This document shows positions 16,235 through 24,127 of a DNA stretch of 39,057 nucleotides, one piece after another. The first letter of the stretch is position 1. Each line of letters begins with the position of its first letter. A program made the translations under genes and the position numbers. The notes under the pieces are model-generated. The model did no database searches and was not told the DNA's origin. It saw only the letters and a list, made by a program, of their open reading frames with translations. Source of the DNA: Desulfobacterales bacterium (GTDB lineage: Bacteria; Desulfobacterota; Desulfobacteria; Desulfobacterales; Desulfobacteraceae); the NCBI GenBank assembly GCA_022361395.1, contig JAKSAX010000457.1:1-39057 (forward strand). The letters run 5' to 3'.

Positions 16235-16597
16235 TTATATAAGCTGGCCTTCCACCATTCTCATGGAAAGGATGTCTCCGGACTTTAAGGTCCGGGTCTG
16301 CCATCGCTCAAAGGCATGGGTCCAGGCACCGGACACTGCATCAAAAACCTCAATCTCTTTCCATTTGATGAATTCATAGTATTCATCTTCAATGGCGCCG
16401 CAGATCAGGGTGTTGACATTTTCAGACAGGAGAATATGGCAGAGCTCATCTGCCGAAGACCTCGGCAATACAATGGTTTTCTTATCCTGGAGCATGGTTT
16501 TTTCCGAAGTCAGAAGAATAATCACCTCCGTTGCCAGGTCAAACCTGGGAACGATTTCTTCACCAAGCACGGGTATGGCTGTTTTGTGGATCAGCAT
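16235..16597 (-). CDS. NifX/NifB-type cofactor-binding-fold protein
   Basis: A 120-residue protein resembling the dinitrogenase iron-molybdenum cofactor-binding family (NifX, NifY, NifB C-terminus). AIPVLGEEIVPRFDLA fits the opening strand-loop, and NTLICGAIEDEYYEFIKWKEIEVF fits the later strand-helix. No nif genes lie in the window, so nitrogen fixation is not implied; relatives occur in many anaerobes in other roles. It starts 4 bp after the sigma-54 activator stop, so the two are co-translated. Family call moderate, function unknown. Confidence 0.7.
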   Translation of the reverse strand: MLIHKTAIPVLGEEIVPRFDLATEVIILLTSEKTMLQDKKTIVLPRSSADELCHILLSENVNTLICGAIEDEYYEFIKWKEIEVFDAVSGAWTHAFERWQTRTLKSGDILSMRMVEGQLI

Positions 16598-16601
16598 TGT
16601 T

Positions 16602-18032
16602 CTATTCGATTCCGTATTGTTTTATTTTACGCCATAGAGTGCTCCGGCTCATTCCTAAGGTTTCTGCAGCTTTGGCTTTTTTTCCATTGGCTTGTCTCAG
16701 GGCATCCATTATCATCTCCCGCTGAACTGACGCCCAGGTGGTATCCGGGTGGCGGGCCGGGCTGATACCGGGTTCCTCTGCTTTAACACCCGGGGCTGCT
16801 TCCGGAGGATGCGGTGGATCTGTCAGGTGGGCTGCAGGGAGCTGGGCCGTGGTATCCATGATGTAGGACGGCAGGTTCTCCGGCTCGACCATTGGGCCTG
16901 CCGCCACATTCACCGCATACTCAACGATGTTTTTCAGTTCCCGTATATTGCCCTCGTATTTATATCTCATCAGACAGCCCAGGGTCTCGTTGGAAAATCC
17001 CTTTATCCGCCGGTCCAGGTGCCTGCTGTAGTGGGTGAAAAAATGATCCAGAAGCAGGCGGATATCCCCCTCCCTCTCCCTGAGCGGGGGCATATGAATC
17101 CGGGCCACATTCAGACGGAACAGCAGGTCTTTTCTGAATTTTCCGATAGAGACCATTTGCTCAAGGTCCCTGTGGGTGGCTGCAATGATGCGGACATTGG
17201 CGTTAAATCCCTTGGTGGCCCCCAGAGGATAGATGATTTTATCATCCAAAAAGGTCAGAAGTTTGACCTGGAGGGGCAGCGGCAGATCCCCGATTTCCGT
17301 TAGAAAAATGGTACCGTTGTGGGCCAGTTTGAAACGGCCGGGTTTGTTTTCCACTGCGCCGGTAAATGCCCCTTTCCGGTGGCCGAAAATTTCGGATTCC
17401 AGCAGGGTTTCGGGCAGGGCGCCGCAGTTGATTTTTATAAAGGGGCCTCCGGCCCGCTGGGAGGTCTGGTGGATGGCCTCGGCCACCAGATCCTTTCCTG
17501 TTCCTGTCTCCCCTGTTATAAGAATTGAGGTCTCGCTCTGGGCAAGCATGGGCAAGGTCTGGAAGATTTCCTCCATTTTGGGGCTTCTGCCGATGATATT
17601 GGCAAAACTGTATGCCACATGTTTTTCCGGATCATTGGTCTCTATACTGCGCAGATCTTCAATGGTTTCTATATAACCCGTGATTTCACCAGACATGTCG
17701 ATGACCGGAGCTGTGGTGATGCGTATGGGCAGCTTCTGGCGATCCAGGTTGATCATGTCGCTTTTGCAGGATAAAGAGCGGTTGTCCCTGTGAAGGGCCA
17801 GTACCGGGCAATTGGTGATACAGGCCGAACTTCTCAATATGTTTCGGCACTGGATGCCACGTGCCATGTCCAGGGAAAAACCGGACAGGGCCTGGAAAAA
17901 CCGGTTCAGGTGTACCACCCGGCGGTTGCGGTCCAGCACCAGGATCCCCATGGGAATCTCATCCAGGATATGGGTGAAGTCCAGCGGTGAGCGCATGAGC
18001 GCGCTGATATGGGGGGGCAGGGTGTTTGGCAT
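16602..18032 (-). CDS. PAS-domain sigma-54-dependent transcriptional activator
   Basis: A 476-residue enhancer-binding protein. A PAS domain (about 18-130) has a cysteine cluster (C62, C71, C75), which suggests redox or metal sensing. A AAA+ domain spans about 145-385, with Walker A GETGTGKD (174-181) and the sigma-54 contact loop GAFTGA (221-226). A Fis-type helix-turn-helix covers about 435-476 (AKAAETLGMSRSTLWRKIKQYGI). In Walker B the usual Asp is Thr245 (FLTEIGD), with Glu246 kept. It activates RpoN promoters; targets are probably in this cluster, but I could not find a convincing -24/-12 site. There is no receiver domain. Confidence 0.93.
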   Translation of the reverse strand: MPNTLPPHISALMRSPLDFTHILDEIPMGILVLDRNRRVVHLNRFFQALSGFSLDMARGIQCRNILRSSACITNCPVLALHRDNRSLSCKSDMINLDRQKLPIRITTAPVIDMSGEITGYIETIEDLRSIETNDPEKHVAYSFANIIGRSPKMEEIFQTLPMLAQSETSILITGETGTGKDLVAEAIHQTSQRAGGPFIKINCGALPETLLESEIFGHRKGAFTGAVENKPGRFKLAHNGTIFLTEIGDLPLPLQVKLLTFLDDKIIYPLGATKGFNANVRIIAATHRDLEQMVSIGKFRKDLLFRLNVARIHMPPLREREGDIRLLLDHFFTHYSRHLDRRIKGFSNETLGCLMRYKYEGNIRELKNIVEYAVNVAAGPMVEPENLPSYIMDTTAQLPAAHLTDPPHPPEAAPGVKAEEPGISPARHPDTTWASVQREMIMDALRQANGKKAKAAETLGMSRSTLWRKIKQYGIE

Positions 18033-18244
18033 AGGCCGTCGTTTGACCTCAATGGCTGTCTGATTTTCCTTGTTGCATTCCGGATGGAAGTATTATCACC
18101 TTGGTTGGGAATTATCAAATAAATTCATATGATAACGCGGACAGGGGAAGGCCGGCCCGAATATCAGGCCCTCCCTGGTGCCTGTCACTGATTTCGGACC
18201 ATCCTGCCAATCCGGCTCAATTCTTCCGGTTCAAGCCAAACGGG

Positions 18245-18673
18245 TTAGGACCCGTATCGCTGCAATATATCTTTTATCTTATCTTCCATCCGGTGTTCAA
18301 CGATGAGCATTTTATCCGCTTTGGCCTGCTTTATCTTTTTTTCCAGGGACTCAATATCAGCCGGTTTTTCCAGGAAATCAGTCGCACCTATTTTCATGGC
18401 TTCAACTGTTTTTTCCACCGTGGCATAACCGGTGAGCAGAATGATCTGTTGTTCGGGCTTTTTGTCTTTAATGGCTTTTAAAGCATCCATTCCGTCTATT
18501 TCAGGCATCTGAAAATCCATAACAATGGCATCAAACGATTCGGTTTCAATGAGGGAGAGGGCTTTGCCGGCGGATTCAGCTGTGGTTACTTCCATTCCCC
18601 GGGCTGTCAACCGTTCCGACATGATTTCCAGGAATTCTTTTTCATCGTCTACCAATAATACCTTTTCTGTCAT
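18245..18673 (-). CDS. Single-domain response regulator (receiver)
   Basis: A 142-residue CheY-like receiver with no output domain. The acidic pair is in VLLVDDEKEF, the phospho-acceptor Asp53 in VMDFQMPEIDGMDAL, then LLTGYAT and the EKPADI lysine motif. A basic helical tail (about 120-142) extends past the receiver. The start follows AGAGGAG. It lies 53 bp after the ATP-site-less kinase-like gene and upstream of the sigma-54 activator, so it may relay phosphate within the cluster. The 212-bp gap 18033-18244 holds only a GC-rich imperfect inverted repeat near 18138-18186. Confidence 0.92.
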   Translation of the reverse strand: MTEKVLLVDDEKEFLEIMSERLTARGMEVTTAESAGKALSLIETESFDAIVMDFQMPEIDGMDALKAIKDKKPEQQIILLTGYATVEKTVEAMKIGATDFLEKPADIESLEKKIKQAKADKMLIVEHRMEDKIKDILQRYGS

Positions 18674-18726
18674 AATACACTCCTCTTTAAAGTTATGTTA
18701 TTGCCGCATATATCCGGCAATTAAGG

Positions 18727-19401
18727 TTAATTTGGGTTCGGCAGGATTAAGCCGAACCGTTTTTCATCAATATTAATTTCAATGGAAATGTCCAGATGGC
18801 GCAGAAGCGTCTGCGTCTTTTCCGAGTCAACCAGGGTTTCCATTGAGGTTTGTAAAATCATATCCGGCGTAAACCAGATGCCGGGTGCGCCGGACCGGGT
18901 GTCAAAAGAAATAGTCAATTGTTCTGTTTCATCCGATTTAAGACAGGCTGCTTCAACGCATCTCCAGACAAGGGCCTGGAAAAATGAAAGACAGGTATTG
19001 ATCTGAATGGGGGCATCGGGCGGAATCAGAGTCACGGCCGCACCCTTCATCTCTATGAGCCGGGAGCCCATATCCAGTATGAACGCCAGTGTTCTTTCAA
19101 GATCTATGGCCTGCCTGGGATGATCGGTGCTGTGTGAAAACCGGTTGAGTCTTTTTACGATATTGTCTGCTTTTTTCACATGTCTTTCAATACGTCCGGA
19201 AACATCTGCAACCCGTCCGGAAGACAGGGTGTCTCCGTTTTGGGCCATTGCTGCCAGATCCTGCAACAGGCCGGCATTTTCATTAATGATGGCCAGGCTG
19301 TTTTTTATCTCATGGGTGGCAGAGGCCGTCAGCTTCCCGAAAAATTCAAGCGTGGTGCCGTTTAACAGGTCTGTTGATCGTCTGTCAGCTGTTGATGCCA
19401 T
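18727..19401 (-). CDS. Histidine-kinase-like protein lacking ATP-site motifs
   Basis: A 224-residue protein with a recognisable dimerisation/phospho-acceptor helix (ASATHEIKNSLAIINENAGLL, His30) and a second long helix. The C-terminal half has the size of a HATPase domain but lacks the N-box Asn and the DxGxG loop, so it cannot be a normal kinase. It resembles histidine phosphotransferases derived from kinases. The start at 19401 (ATG) is preferred over a TTG at 19446. It lies between a full histidine kinase and a lone receiver, which suggests a phosphotransfer or scaffold role (inferred). Confidence 0.75.
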   Translation of the reverse strand: MASTADRRSTDLLNGTTLEFFGKLTASATHEIKNSLAIINENAGLLQDLAAMAQNGDTLSSGRVADVSGRIERHVKKADNIVKRLNRFSHSTDHPRQAIDLERTLAFILDMGSRLIEMKGAAVTLIPPDAPIQINTCLSFFQALVWRCVEAACLKSDETEQLTISFDTRSGAPGIWFTPDMILQTSMETLVDSEKTQTLLRHLDISIEINIDEKRFGLILPNPN

Positions 19402-19449
19402 ATTTATGTCTGCCCTTATTATTGTGCTTTGATAATCCAGTATCAATAT

Positions 19450-20817
19450 TTATTCAGCTGTGAGCGGCAGTGTCAGGGTGAAACAGGTTCCCTTGCCCAC
19501 CTTGCTTTTTACCTTGATATCACCGCCGATTTCCTGTACCAGCCCGTATGTAATGGACAATCCCATTCCAGTGGAGAAATGATCCTCTTTTTTGGTAAAA
19601 AAAGGCTCAAATATTTTTATTATATCATGATTGCTGATCCCGCAGCCAGTGTCTGATACTTTTATGATAACTGCAGCACTGTTTTTAAGCCGGACTTGAA
19701 TATTGAGGTTTCCTCCGTCATCCATGGCTGCGATGGCATTGTTGAACAGGTTCAGGAATATCTGCTGGAGACAGCCCCTGTCGCATTGGAATTTGGAAAC
19801 CTCATCATGGATATCTATGGATACGCGGATTGATTTCCGCTCTGTTTCCCGGTTAAGAAAAACAAGAACCTGGTTAATGACCTCCCTGATATCCAGATCT
19901 TGGATGTTCAGTTCCATATCCCGGGCAAAGTCAAGTAACTGCCTTGTGATGGTGCCGCACCGGTTCACTGCGTCAAGGATATCCTCAGTCAATTCATTGA
20001 GGCGCGGGTCATTATCTCCGGCCAATAACAACAGGTCACTCATCAGCCCGGCTTTCTGGCTGATTATGGCCAGCGGGTTGTTGATTTCGTGGGCCACACC
20101 GGATGCCAGCCGGCCGATGGATGCCAGCTTGTTGGCATATTCAGCCTGGTGCAGTGCCTCACTCCGCTTCCGGTCCGCCCGGTGTATCCGGTCCACAAGA
20201 TAGGTGGCACTTCCCATGATGGACACAAGGACGACTATGATGCTGATGACCAGGTAGCCCATCAGTTTGAGCCGGGGTTTAAACCATGATCCGGTCAGTT
20301 CGCTTTTGTTGCGCGCCTGGGCTATAAACAGTTCAGTACCCTGCATCCGGGCATAACCAAGGATAATCTCCTCTCTTTGTTGCACGATTGTTTTCAGAGT
20401 GGCCTTTTCATCGCCTGGAAGATACCGTTCTATGGCTGCTGATGTTCCGGGTTTTCCCAAAAAGCGGGAAGGGGTCATCAGAACCCCGTTCCGGTCTATG
20501 ATAAAAATATCATTGTGCTCTTTCAGTCGTCCGGTATATTCCAAGGCTGCGGCTGCCGGGTTCTCAGCCCCTGAGACAGCGGCTGCGGCAAAGCCTGCCA
20601 GCTGCGATACATCCTTTTGAAATTCAATTTCCCTGGCCTGCCGGGTAATATTAAATTCAATCAGCATGAAGATAAATAGGGGGAGGAGTGCGGCAAAAGA
20701 GGTAAGGCCGACAATCATCTTCCACTTACGTGCAAAGTTGAGTTCCGAATGACCGTGGCCACCGGCTCTGTCATGGTGATCCCAGAAGGCGGGTTTAAGT
20801 TTTCCCAGTTTTTTCAT
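19450..20817 (-). CDS. Membrane-bound sensor histidine kinase
   Basis: A 455-residue two-component sensor. TM1 is about 34-54, a 130-residue periplasmic sensor region (Cache-like by size) about 55-183, and TM2 about 184-207. HisKA has His243 in ASGVAHEINNPLAII, and HATPase_c has an N-box near 353-363, DTGCGI (389-394), FEPFFTKK and GMGLSI. All catalytic motifs are intact. It overlaps the upstream receiver fusion by 4 bp, making that protein its likely partner; it may also feed the lone receiver at 18245. The ligand is unknown. Confidence 0.94.
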   Translation of the reverse strand: MKKLGKLKPAFWDHHDRAGGHGHSELNFARKWKMIVGLTSFAALLPLFIFMLIEFNITRQAREIEFQKDVSQLAGFAAAAVSGAENPAAAALEYTGRLKEHNDIFIIDRNGVLMTPSRFLGKPGTSAAIERYLPGDEKATLKTIVQQREEIILGYARMQGTELFIAQARNKSELTGSWFKPRLKLMGYLVISIIVVLVSIMGSATYLVDRIHRADRKRSEALHQAEYANKLASIGRLASGVAHEINNPLAIISQKAGLMSDLLLLAGDNDPRLNELTEDILDAVNRCGTITRQLLDFARDMELNIQDLDIREVINQVLVFLNRETERKSIRVSIDIHDEVSKFQCDRGCLQQIFLNLFNNAIAAMDDGGNLNIQVRLKNSAAVIIKVSDTGCGISNHDIIKIFEPFFTKKEDHFSTGMGLSITYGLVQEIGGDIKVKSKVGKGTCFTLTLPLTAE

Positions 20818-22040
20818 ACCGGTATTCTTTTTCCTGAATTGAATTTGTCATGGGCATCCTTTATCAGTCCGCCCAACACGTTGATATCAACCGGTTTTTG
20901 CAGGTAGGAAAAGGCCCCGAGCTCCATACACATCTGCCTGTCATTTTCCGATCCGTGGCCGGTCAGGATAATCACCTCGATCTCAGGCCGGATTTTCTTG
21001 ACCCGGTTTAAAACTTCCATCCCGTCTATACCGGGCATTTTGAGATCAATAATCATCACTTCAGGGTCGTCATTGTGAACCAGTTCAAGGGCTGATTCTC
21101 CATCATAGGCCACCACACAGCCCATATCCCTCATTTTCAGCCTTTCAGAAAGTGTCTGGACAAACTCCTGTTCATCATCCACCAGTAAAATTCTGGACGG
21201 CAGGCCGGTATCGTGCTTGCGGTAAATGTTGGCGGCCTGTTCCGGCTGCTCTACAAGGATTTCAACCGAATTTACACCCGGTATCCCTGCTGCAATGGTG
21301 TTGAGTTCGGTTTCCAGCCGGTTCAGCATAAGTACTTTTTTATTAATAAAGAGCGTAAGCGCTCCGTTCCTGGACCGGATAGTCACATTATGGCCGGCGC
21401 TCACAAGGGCGGTGCCAACTTCGGATTCCAGAATAAAATCATCCAAAGCGGCTTTGGAGGCCGGTGTGGGCCTGAGTGCATCCTTGAGCAGATTCTCTTC
21501 AATCAGGACCGATGCCTTTCCCGTTGCGGTTTTTCCCATGGGCAGGACCATATCATAGCGATCCGGATTCCAGGGATCCGGATCGGTAAAAAGGGCCTGG
21601 GTCCAGGCAGACCGGCAAAGATCATCACCGGTGATGATTTGACCGGCTTCATCCCGGGACACCCCCTGTTCAGCCATTGCTGTTTCCAGGCGGAATTCAT
21701 TGTTGGCAATCATGCAGACCCTGAGGGCATGGCTGATGCGCCCCGGTATCAGGGATGCGCAGAATCCGGTGATTATCAGGCCGTCTTTTTTTAATAATCT
21801 TGCAACGGCGAGTCTGAGATATGCAATAAACCTCTCTTTTTCAAAGGTGAACTGGTTAAACACTGAAAATTTGGACGAAAATGCGGAATTGATCCGTTCG
21901 GCAGGTATGCCGGACAGTTTTGATGCCTGTTCGAGGATGGTTTCATCTGATATCAATTGATAGCCGGTGCTGGCGGCAATATCTGCGGCTACCGTTTTTT
22001 CCTTGCAGAATATACCGCTGAATATGGTTATGACAGACAT
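20814..22040 (-). CDS. Pseudo-cytidylate-kinase / BON-like / receiver fusion
   Basis: A 408-residue three-part protein. About 1-170 is cytidylate-kinase-like (SVITIFSGIF, ISDETILEQASKLSG, LRVCMIANNEFRLETAMAEQG, YDMVLPM) without the glycine-rich P-loop. About 195-265 is BON-like (NGALTLFINKKV...IPGVNSVEILV). About 282-400 is a response-regulator receiver with DDE near 288-290 and phospho-Asp332 (IIDLKMPGIDGMEV), plus the Lys of LQKPVDI. The start at 22040 follows GGAG; a TTG at 22058 is less likely. It is coupled to the sensor kinase by a 4-bp overlap. The first two parts are paralogous to the protein at 15151-16065. I know of no assigned function for this combination. Confidence 0.82.
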   Translation of the reverse strand: MSVITIFSGIFCKEKTVAADIAASTGYQLISDETILEQASKLSGIPAERINSAFSSKFSVFNQFTFEKERFIAYLRLAVARLLKKDGLIITGFCASLIPGRISHALRVCMIANNEFRLETAMAEQGVSRDEAGQIITGDDLCRSAWTQALFTDPDPWNPDRYDMVLPMGKTATGKASVLIEENLLKDALRPTPASKAALDDFILESEVGTALVSAGHNVTIRSRNGALTLFINKKVLMLNRLETELNTIAAGIPGVNSVEILVEQPEQAANIYRKHDTGLPSRILLVDDEQEFVQTLSERLKMRDMGCVVAYDGESALELVHNDDPEVMIIDLKMPGIDGMEVLNRVKKIRPEIEVIILTGHGSENDRQMCMELGAFSYLQKPVDINVLGGLIKDAHDKFNSGKRIPV

Positions 22041-22088
22041 GATTTTCTCCGTTGACAAAAGAGCTGCATATCTTCTGTGTGGTTATTA

Positions 22089-22676
22089 TTATCCGCTTTC
22101 ATCGATTAAAATGGCTTTGCAGGATGCCATCAGGTCATTGTATAAAGAGCCGGCATGATACAGGTTGTAAGTGTTCAGCCGCGCCACACCGTCCACCATG
22201 GCAAAAAGGATCATGGCGGTATGACGTGGTGAGGCAGTTTTTACGGAGCCGTCCGATATCCCCAGAACGATTCCCTCTTCAAATATATCCAGCAGGCAAT
22301 TGTAGATCTTTTCAAGATATTCAAGACAGTCCGGGTTGGTTTCTGCCATCTGATACGGGAAATGCCTGTGTATCAGCAGAAAATGATCTTCCATTTTACC
22401 GGCAAGATTAAGGTAAAACGTGATAACACCCTGAACCATTTCCAGTCCGTTCCGGAAGCGGGTTTCATTTTTAAAGGCCTCAAAAGAGGTGCGCATGTTT
22501 TCCTGGACATTGTCCAGGATATGTAAAAAAATATCTTCTTTATTTTTAAAATGATGAAAAATGGTTCCCCTTGCCGCTCCGGTGGCCTCAGACAGGTCGG
22601 CCATGGATGTGGCGGAAAAACCGTTTCGTGAAAAAAGCCGTGTGGCGGCTTCAAGTATTGCATTTCGTTTGGACAT
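22089..22676 (-). CDS. TetR-family transcriptional regulator
   Basis: A 195-residue repressor-type protein. The N-terminal helix-turn-helix (about 8-50: ILEAATRLFSRNGFSATSMADLSEATGAARGTIFHHFKNKEDIF) is classical TetR; the rest is an all-helical ligand-binding/dimer domain. A clear palindromic operator lies 24 bp upstream, in the gap shared with the divergent PEP-synthase-like gene, so it probably controls itself and that gene. Downstream, the receiver fusion begins after only 48 bp with no terminator seen, so the TetR promoter may drive the whole minus-strand signalling cluster. Confidence 0.94.
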   Translation of the reverse strand: MSKRNAILEAATRLFSRNGFSATSMADLSEATGAARGTIFHHFKNKEDIFLHILDNVQENMRTSFEAFKNETRFRNGLEMVQGVITFYLNLAGKMEDHFLLIHRHFPYQMAETNPDCLEYLEKIYNCLLDIFEEGIVLGISDGSVKTASPRHTAMILFAMVDGVARLNTYNLYHAGSLYNDLMASCKAILIDESG

Positions 22677-22699
22677 ATGTTACCTAATATCAAATTCTC

Positions 22700-22719
22700 A
22701 ACCGAACGATCGGTCGGTT
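22700..22719. promoter_or_regulatory. TetR-type palindromic operator
   Basis: Palindrome ACCGAACGATCGGTCGGT (core 22701-22718) with arms AACCGA and TCGGTT around CGATCG. It is flanked by a second pair, ATATCAAA and TTTGATAT. It lies between divergent genes, one of which encodes a TetR regulator. Confidence 0.85.
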
Positions 22720-22764
22720 TTGATATAGATATTGAAATCAAAAACAAAAGTCAAGGCAAAAAAG

Positions 22765-24000
22765 ATGGATATCCAGATTCCTGAGAAGGCGAAACTTCTT
22801 GAAAAACTGAAGCAAAACGGATTTAACGTGCCGGATTTTATCTATGTGCCGTCCAGTGTTTTTAAAAATGAAAATTTTGACCGCCTCGAAGCATTTCTGG
22901 ACAGCCATAGGGAGAGTTATAAAGTCATCGCCAGGAGTGCCCATCCCATGGAGTCCGAGTATAAGGGCGGAACATTCGACTCCCTGGACACCTATGCTGA
23001 TATAGGGGGGATTAAATATGCCCGGAATAAAATCATCAAGCTTGCGACCACAGCCAAGCGATTGTCCATCAGCCGGCAGCAGGTCTTTAATAACGCCCCG
23101 GAAATCGATATTGAGGAGATGGGTGTCGTTGTCATGCCTTTTGTAAACGGGACCAATGTCATGGCTAAAATGATCGGACAGAACTGGGAGTTCGGATATT
23201 GCCGGGACCGTTCCCATAAATTTCAAAACGAGCCCCATGTGACTGAGGTTCCCCATGATCGAAAATTGCTGGCTATGTCCAGGGAGATTCAGAAAGTCCT
23301 GGGATTTAAATGCGAAATTGAGTTTATTATCGGGTCTGACGGCGATATCCATGTGGTACAGGCAAAAGATATTTCCGATATTGAAACCCTGGGAGAAAAG
23401 GACAGTGCCCTGTCCGTTAAACTTGACGGTATCCGCCGGATAAGGAAGCGGCGCAACTACAGGGAAAGACCGGTTTATGTCATGGACAACAAGGCATTTT
23501 ACATCAATGTCATCAGCCAGTGTGAGACCCTTGTCCAGTCAGGGGGCGATGCGGAAGAGGGTATTGAGCGGATCCTGTCTTTCATAGCGGCATATGAAAA
23601 AGACTTTGAGTCCTTTGCATTGCGTCACCAGCGGTTTGCCGTTCTCGGATATTGCATCCAGGATGCAGGGGAGACCTACCAGATTGCCAATCATTATCTT
23701 GATGACACGCCTGAACTCCAGGAAGTATTGTCAAAGGCCCTGCACAGCAACTTGTACAAGATCGATATCTTTCTGGCAGAGGCCGATACCCTGATTGCAA
23801 AGGATAAGTTCAGGATTAACCTGTGCAGCCATGATGCTTACGGCATTGATACCGTCAGGAATCCGATATGGTCGGCCTATTGGCATATTGACCGGCACGA
23901 TGAGATTGTAAAAGAATTTATGCGCCTTGGTTTCAAAACCGGGGACACCATCGGCATTGATATCAATCCGGAGGGACTCCCCATTGTTTCAAGGCACTAA
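22765..24000 (+). CDS. PEP/pyruvate-binding (PEP synthase N-domain-like) protein
   Basis: A 411-residue protein whose first half resembles the ATP-grasp nucleotide-binding domain of PEP synthase/PPDK. YKVIARSAHPMES near 52-64 corresponds to the AVRSSA motif, GGTFDSLDTY to the loop that follows, GVVVMPFV to a core strand, and EIEFIIGSDGDIHVVQAKDI to the metal-binding strand and VQAR motif. The phosphohistidine and PEP domains are absent, and the second half (about 230-411) is unrecognised. The start at 22765 has AAGG upstream; a TTG at 22732 is the alternative. Control by the TetR operator just upstream is likely. It may phosphorylate or ligate an unknown substrate; unproven. Confidence 0.75.
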   Translation: MDIQIPEKAKLLEKLKQNGFNVPDFIYVPSSVFKNENFDRLEAFLDSHRESYKVIARSAHPMESEYKGGTFDSLDTYADIGGIKYARNKIIKLATTAKRLSISRQQVFNNAPEIDIEEMGVVVMPFVNGTNVMAKMIGQNWEFGYCRDRSHKFQNEPHVTEVPHDRKLLAMSREIQKVLGFKCEIEFIIGSDGDIHVVQAKDISDIETLGEKDSALSVKLDGIRRIRKRRNYRERPVYVMDNKAFYINVISQCETLVQSGGDAEEGIERILSFIAAYEKDFESFALRHQRFAVLGYCIQDAGETYQIANHYLDDTPELQEVLSKALHSNLYKIDIFLAEADTLIAKDKFRINLCSHDAYGIDTVRNPIWSAYWHIDRHDEIVKEFMRLGFKTGDTIGIDINPEGLPIVSRH

Positions 24001-24058
24001 CAGGGTGGAGGACCGGCGTTAAAATATACGATATCTTTTGCAGCGCTTCCTAAACTGC

Positions 24059-24090
24059 AAAGGCCGCTGTAATAAATCCAGCGGCCTTTC
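24059..24090. terminator. Bidirectional terminator
   Basis: An 11-bp stem (AAAGGCCGCTG at 24059-24069 with its complement at 24079-24089) has a 9-base loop. The T-run is short on both strands. It lies between two convergent genes. Confidence 0.75.
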
Positions 24091-24127
24091 AGGTTATTCG
24101 GTTATTCTTAAGCAGGGAATGGTTACA

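Noticed and set aside
12269-22700. Sigma-54 (-24/-12) promoters for the cluster
   Set aside because: I looked for GG-N10-GC sites with a TGGCAC/TTGC context upstream of the cluster genes and found none good enough to report.
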